64,000 nt of DNA, from NCBI RefSeq assembly GCF_000319245.1, contig NC_019814.1, forward strand, positions 186,001-250,000, written 5' to 3'. The translations under genes were made by a program, and so were the position numbers. Below are positions 59,696 to 64,000 of the stretch, in pieces; positions within the stretch are counted from its first letter, which is position 1; every line of letters starts with the position of its first letter. A model generated the notes under the pieces. That model did no database searches, was not told the origin of the DNA, and worked only from the letters and a program-made list of their open reading frames with translations. This DNA comes from Candidatus Kinetoplastibacterium blastocrithidii (ex Strigomonas culicis) (GTDB lineage Bacteria > Pseudomonadota > Gammaproteobacteria > Burkholderiales > Burkholderiaceae_B).

Positions 59696-60514
59696 ATGGA
59701 ATTTAGCATAAGAAACTTGATGCGAGACACAAGTTTACCGAATACTGAAATACTTATTCTTCTGGAGAAGGTTTTACAAAAACCTAAGACTTGGATTATT
59801 GCCAATGATCTGAATGTTATTTCTAATGTCTTATTTTATAAGTATATCGATTTAAGAAATAGAAGAATAGATGGAGAGCCTATAGCCTATTTAGTTGGTT
59901 ATAAAGAATTCATGAATAATAAATTTTTGGTTAATAGGTCTGTCTTGATCCCTAGGCCAGAGACAGAATTATTGGTAGATGTTGCAATTAATAGTTTAAA
60001 ACCATCTAATGGATGTAGAGTGTTAGATTTAGGTACTGGTTGTGGAGCTATTGCAATATCCATTTATTTAATGAAGTCTAACATTGAAGTTGTAGGTAGT
60101 GATATTGACTTGTATGCATTATCTGTAGCTGAGATGAATTCTAGAAAGCTATGTGCCAATATTGATTTAATTCATAGCAATTGGTTTGATTGTTTTGATT
60201 CGAAGATGGGCAAGTTTGATATAATAGTATCGAATCCTCCTTATATCCATTCATTGGATAAGCACCTAGAGTCGGGTGATTTGAGGTTTGAGCCAAGAAT
60301 AGCACTAACAGATGAATTAGATGGATTGTCTCATATTTCTAATATTATTTATAATGCTAGAAATTATATGAATAAAGGGGCCTACTTATGGCTGGAGCAT
60401 GGTTGGGATCAGTCGTCTATGGTCAAGTATTTATTAAAAATGGCAGGATTTAGCAATGTAAATAGTTTTTTAGATTTATCAGGAATTGTCAGAGTGACTG
60501 GTGGCAGTATATAG
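59696..60514 (+). CDS. prmC: Release factor glutamine N5-methyltransferase
   Basis: PrmC methylates the Gln of the GGQ motif in RF1/RF2. The 272 residues have VLIPRPETELLVD, SAM motif DLGTGCGAIA (111-120) and the substrate-glutamine motif NPPY (180-183). An N-terminal helical domain precedes them. It follows prfA, its substrate gene, by 10 bp. Confidence 0.96.
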   Translation: MEFSIRNLMRDTSLPNTEILILLEKVLQKPKTWIIANDLNVISNVLFYKYIDLRNRRIDGEPIAYLVGYKEFMNNKFLVNRSVLIPRPETELLVDVAINSLKPSNGCRVLDLGTGCGAIAISIYLMKSNIEVVGSDIDLYALSVAEMNSRKLCANIDLIHSNWFDCFDSKMGKFDIIVSNPPYIHSLDKHLESGDLRFEPRIALTDELDGLSHISNIIYNARNYMNKGAYLWLEHGWDQSSMVKYLLKMAGFSNVNSFLDLSGIVRVTGGSI

Positions 60515-60561
60515 TCATAAGTTGTGTTAAACAAATAAATTACCATTGTATACTTAGTATT

Positions 60562-60891
60562 ATGAAAGATATAAAAAAATATATAGATTCTGTAATTAGA
60601 GAGAATAAAATAGTTTTATTCATGAAAGGATCTCTAAGTTTCCCCATGTGTGGTTTCTCTGGCAAGGTTGTTAGAATCCTTAAAGAATGTAGTTTGAATA
60701 ATAATAATATTCTATCTGTAAATGTTCTGGAAGATGATAATATTCGCCAAGGAATAAAGGATTATTCAGATTGGCCTACTATTCCTCAGTTATATATTGA
60801 TGGATGTTTTATCGGAGGAGCGGATATTGTTTCAGAACTATATCTTAACGGAGAGCTGAAAAAGATGCTTGAGCACATTAACTTTTCTTAG
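60562..60891 (+). CDS. grxD: Monothiol glutaredoxin (Grx4 type)
   Basis: A 109-residue CGFS-type glutaredoxin that binds and transfers [2Fe-2S] clusters with glutathione. Motifs are FMKGSLSFPMCGFS (Cys30 to Ser33), WPTIPQLYIDG and FIGGADIV. Glutathione itself needs gshA, which is in this window. It lies between prmC and ubiX on the plus strand. Confidence 0.95.
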   Translation: MKDIKKYIDSVIRENKIVLFMKGSLSFPMCGFSGKVVRILKECSLNNNNILSVNVLEDDNIRQGIKDYSDWPTIPQLYIDGCFIGGADIVSELYLNGELKKMLEHINFS

Positions 60892-60903
60892 TAAATACAG
60901 ATC

Positions 60904-61467
60904 ATGATACGTAGAATCGTTGTTGGTATAACAGGTGCTACTGGGTCTATATATGCTTTGAGATTATTAAAGATATTAAGTACATTGTCTGATATAGAAG
61001 TGCATTTGATTGTGTCATCATCCGGAATTTTGACATTAAATAATGAGTTGAGTATTAAAATTAACGATCTACACTCCTTGGTTAGCATCGTTCATAATGT
61101 CAAAAATATTGGTGATGTTCTGGCCAGTGGCTCATTTAGAATAGATGGCATGTTAATTGTCCCTTGCTCGATTAGAACTCTTTCTGCGATAGCAAATGGT
61201 TTATCTGATAATTTAATAGTTAGAGCAGCAGATGTCTCTCTGAAGGAAAGAAGGCGTATAGTACTTATGGTCAGGGAGTCGCCTTTTAATTTGATTCATT
61301 TGCGAAACATGATTTCTGTTACTGAGATGGGTGGGATTATATTTCCTCCTATGCCAGCATTTTACCATCAGCCATCTTCTATAGAGGAGATGGTAGATCA
61401 TACTGTTATACATGCAATGAGATTGTTAAATTTAGATGTTTCTGGTCCTGTATGGAAAGGTATCTAG
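60904..61467 (+). CDS. ubiX: Flavin prenyltransferase UbiX
   Basis: UbiX prenylates FMN to make the cofactor of the UbiD decarboxylase in ubiquinone synthesis. The 187 residues show VVGITGATGSIYALRLL, LIVSSSG, IVPCSIRTLSAIANGLSDNLIVRAADVSLKERR, and MPAFYHQPSSIEEMVDH. It is complete. Its stop codon directly abuts the stop codon of convergent can, with no base between. Confidence 0.95.
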   Translation: MIRRIVVGITGATGSIYALRLLKILSTLSDIEVHLIVSSSGILTLNNELSIKINDLHSLVSIVHNVKNIGDVLASGSFRIDGMLIVPCSIRTLSAIANGLSDNLIVRAADVSLKERRRIVLMVRESPFNLIHLRNMISVTEMGGIIFPPMPAFYHQPSSIEEMVDHTVIHAMRLLNLDVSGPVWKGI

Positions 61468-62106
61468 TTATTTTGTTAGTGAAACGAAATCCAGCCCTTT
61501 TTTTATAAATAAAGTTCCAGTAGATATTAAGAAATAGGCTCCGTGTATATGCAATTTCCTCTCGTTAACCCTAGTTCTTACTGAAGGAAAACTTAATAAG
61601 TTATTTATACTGTGATTTATCACCCCAAACTCTAGTCTTTTTGTATCTTCATGATTGTGATTGCCAACGCTTATATTAAGCTTTTCAGCAACTGGTGTAA
61701 TTTGTGACATCCATTTCCCTATAAAATCCATTTTACTAAGAGGATGTCTATCCTCTATGAATGATTTAATCCCGCCGCATGAAGCATGTCCTAGTACAAC
61801 TATATGTTCTATATTAAGACCATTTACTGCAAACTCTATGGCTGCACTTGTTCCATGGTAAGATGTTCCATATTCATCTTCGAAGGGAGGTACTAGATTG
61901 GCAACGTTCCTAACTACAAATATTTCACCCGGTCTAGTGTCAAATATAACTTCTGGAGATACCCTTGAATCACAGCAACCTATAACCATTATTTCTGGAT
62001 TCTGTCCAGATACAGCCAATCTCTCATATTTTTTTTGTTCAGTATGAAATTTGCCAGACAGAAAGCTAAAGTATCCATCGGATAATTTTTCGGGGAATGT
62101 ATTCAT
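61468..62106 (-). CDS. can: Beta-class carbonic anhydrase
   Basis: Interconverts CO2 and bicarbonate. The 212 residues show zinc ligands Cys44, Asp46 (in GCCDSRV), His107 and Cys110 (in LGHASCGGI), plus the RPGEIFVVRNVANLVPPFE block. It lies 34 bp after ppc on the same strand, so it probably supplies bicarbonate to PEP carboxylase; bicarbonate is also needed for biotin-dependent carboxylases and carbamoyl phosphate. Confidence 0.95.
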   Translation of the reverse strand: MNTFPEKLSDGYFSFLSGKFHTEQKKYERLAVSGQNPEIMVIGCCDSRVSPEVIFDTRPGEIFVVRNVANLVPPFEDEYGTSYHGTSAAIEFAVNGLNIEHIVVLGHASCGGIKSFIEDRHPLSKMDFIGKWMSQITPVAEKLNISVGNHNHEDTKRLEFGVINHSINNLLSFPSVRTRVNERKLHIHGAYFLISTGTLFIKKGLDFVSLTK

Positions 62107-62140
62107 AAAATAATCCAGATAAATTATTATTTATATAGTA

Positions 62141-64000
62141 TCAACCGGAATTTCTAAGTCCAGCAGCAATTCCGTTAATAGTTATATGTATATCTCTTTT
62201 TATCATTTCTTTAGAGCTTTGAGATATTGAACTATGACCATAACGATGTCTACGAAGAAGTTCAACCTGGAGGTAATTTAGTGGATCTATGTATGTAAAA
62301 CGCTCTTTTAAGGCATTTAGTAACGTAGGGTTATCCTCTAGAAGATCTCTTTTAGTTAGTAATCTTAGCATTCCTATGGTTTTACGGTGTTCCAAGCTTA
62401 TTGCATTAAACACATTATTTCTTAGTGTTTGATTAGGCACTAATTTTGAGTAACAAGAAGCAATACTGAGATCAGATTTTATGAGGACCATTTCCATATT
62501 TGATACCAAGGTTTTAAAAGCTGGCCATTCTTTTATCATTATTCTTAATAATTCTAATCTATCATTTTTGGATTTTGAAATTACGCTAGTCCCATTTTCT
62601 ATAAAATGTTCAATTGCAGATCCCACGCCATACCAACTCGTTAGCATTAACCGGCATTGAGACCAAGAGAAGCTCCAGGGTATAGCTCGCAAATCTTCAA
62701 TATTTTGGAGGTTTTTGCGTGATGATGGTCTAGATCCTATATTTAATTCCGCTATTTCATTAATTGGTGTAGATGTGAAAAAATATTCTGTGAATCCTGG
62801 TTTCTCATAGACTAAATTGCGATATATGTTTTCTGCATAACTAGACATAAATGACATTGCTTCTCCGTACTTATCTAGATAAGTACTATCCACATTTTTC
62901 TTATTTGATCTAGGACTTAAACTAGACTCAAGGGTTGCCGCTACTAATAGTTCAAGATGCCACTTACCTACTTCTGCATTGTTATATTTGCCATGAACTA
63001 TCTCTCCTTGTTCAGTAAGTCTTATTTGTCCTGATACTGCTCCAGGTGGTTGAGATAGTATTGCTTCAAAACTTGGACCTCCGCCCCTACCAACAGAGCC
63101 TCCTCTTCCATGGAATAGTCTTAGCCTAATATTTCTAGATCTAAATACGTTTACTAGGTTTCTTTCTGCTTGGTAAAGTTCCCAATTAGAAGTTAAAAAA
63201 CCGCCATCTTTATTGCTATCGGAATATCCAAGCATAACTTCTTGAGTATTATTATGTGAGTTTCTAATAATAGAATTAACTTCCGGTAGATCCATCCATT
63301 TAGACATAATATCTGAACTATTTTGAAGATCAGTTATTGTTTCAAACAAAGGCACTACCATCAGTCCTTCATGCTCCTTATGAGGATAGTATGTTGGCTT
63401 TATCAGTCCAGTTTCTTTTTGTAGAACTAGAACTTCCAGAAGATCGCTTAATGTTTCTGTATGTGAAACTATAGATTGTAATATTGCGGCTTCTCCGTAA
63501 TCTTTTCTAATTTTAGCGGCCGCTCTAAAAATCTTCAGCTCTTTAGTAGTTTCTGCGCTATATTCAAACCATGGCGATACTAGTTGTCGGCCTTGCATTA
63601 ATTCAAATCTAAGAATTTTCACTTTATCTTCTTCATTCAAATCAGAATACCTATTTTTTTTATCATCTAGAGTTATATTTGCCTGTAGAAAGAGTTCAGT
63701 TAGTACTCTTTCATGAACATCTGAGTTTTGCCTTAAATCTAATGTAGTTAGATGGAATCCGAAGACTTTTACAGATTGCTGTAAATTTTTTAATCTTAGT
63801 GAGTTTATTAAATCTCCATGATGTTTTTCTAGGGAGCTAGATATTGTATTTAAGTCTTTGTAGAACTCTTCAGATGATTTATAAGGTAGAGCAGGGAGGA
63901 TTACTCTTCTAGCAAGATTTTTTCCAGCTAGTTTCTCTGATGTCGCCGCTAACCTAGCATATATACCTATCAATGCTTTTCTATAAGGCTCATCTTTCAA
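62141..64000 (-). CDS. ppc: Phosphoenolpyruvate carboxylase, N-terminus beyond window
   Basis: PEP carboxylase makes oxaloacetate from PEP and bicarbonate. The 619 visible residues are the C-terminal two-thirds. Motifs include the active-site [14 protein letters not shown] and the mobile loop [15 protein letters not shown]. The Arg pair in [16 protein letters not shown] and the C-terminal [14 protein letters not shown], which contributes to allosteric aspartate binding, are also present. The start is beyond the right edge. It is probably in one operon with can. Confidence 0.96.
   Translation of the reverse strand: MKDEPYRKALIGIYARLAATSEKLAGKNLARRVILPALPYKSSEEFYKDLNTISSSLEKHHGDLINSLRLKNLQQSVKVFGFHLTTLDLRQNSDVHERVLTELFLQANITLDDKKNRYSDLNEEDKVKILRFELMQGRQLVSPWFEYSAETTKELKIFRAAAKIRKDYGEAAILQSIVSHTETLSDLLEVLVLQKETGLIKPTYYPHKEHEGLMVVPLFETITDLQNSSDIMSKWMDLPEVNSIIRNSHNNTQEVMLGYSDSNKDGGFLTSNWELYQAERNLVNVFRSRNIRLRLFHGRGGSVGRGGGPSFEAILSQPPGAVSGQIRLTEQGEIVHGKYNNAEVGKWHLELLVAATLESSLSPRSNKKNVDSTYLDKYGEAMSFMSSYAENIYRNLVYEKPGFTEYFFTSTPINEIAELNIGSRPSSRKNLQNIEDLRAIPWSFSWSQCRLMLTSWYGVGSAIEHFIENGTSVISKSKNDRLELLRIMIKEWPAFKTLVSNMEMVLIKSDLSIASCYSKLVPNQTLRNNVFNAISLEHRKTIGMLRLLTKRDLLEDNPTLLNALKERFTYIDPLNYLQVELLRRHRYGHSSISQSSKEMIKRDIHITINGIAAGLRNSG

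Overview
The window is a stretch of an AT-rich, strongly reduced betaproteobacterial chromosome. Protein motifs and gene order (murA-hisGDCBHAFIE, the mla operon, rpe-gph-trpEGDC, atpIBEFHAGDC-hemE-priA, hemA-prfA-prmC-grxD-ubiX) look like Alcaligenaceae/Bordetella relatives. The low GC, short spacers, decayed genes, absence of mobile elements and retention of amino-acid, cofactor, haem and quinone pathways point to an obligate endosymbiont. The trypanosomatid symbionts (Candidatus Kinetoplastibacterium) are the best match I can think of. That assignment is inference from memory; no search was run.

Layout. 1-4.7 kb: prfC (cut by the window edge), tRNA-Asn, tRNA-Thr, sspB, sspA, a Nif3-family gene and hinT. 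3.9-12 kb: the histidine genes hisE to hisG behind murA, all on the minus strand. 12-17.2 kb: a two-gene ABC exporter and the phospholipid transport genes mlaF-E-D-A-C. 17.5-25.6 kb, mostly plus strand: rpoH, a CPA1 antiporter, a convergent Nudix gene, glmU and glmS. 25.6-31.2 kb, minus strand: trpC, trpD, trpG, trpE, a trp leader with an attenuator, gph and rpe. 31.3-35.6 kb is a decay zone: an mltA pseudogene and an M61 aminopeptidase pseudogene flank intact ubiH-type and folB genes. 35.8-44 kb: the whole F-type ATP synthase operon and hemE. 44.0-44.3 kb: an AT-rich intergenic region with DnaA-box-like sites. 44.3-56.9 kb: priA, nnrD, tRNA-Arg(CCG), gshA, ubiE, a Tim44-like gene, ubiJ, ubiB, coaE, zapD, a DUF815 ATPase and argJ. 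57-64 kb: tRNA-Phe, hemA, prfA, prmC, grxD, ubiX, then minus-strand can and ppc (cut by the right edge).

How the genes fit together. The window carries much of the nutritional provisioning expected of such a symbiont (His, part of Trp and Arg, haem, folate, CoA, ubiquinone and glutathione steps). It also holds envelope upkeep (murA, glmU/glmS, Mla), energy conversion (ATP synthase, quinone synthesis) and anaplerosis (ppc with carbonic anhydrase).

The most striking regulatory feature is a complete-looking trp attenuator between gph and trpE. It has a 22-residue leader peptide containing the run WRWW, alternative RNA pairings, and a strong intrinsic terminator just before trpE. It sits in a genome where nearly all other intergenic regulation seems to have been stripped.
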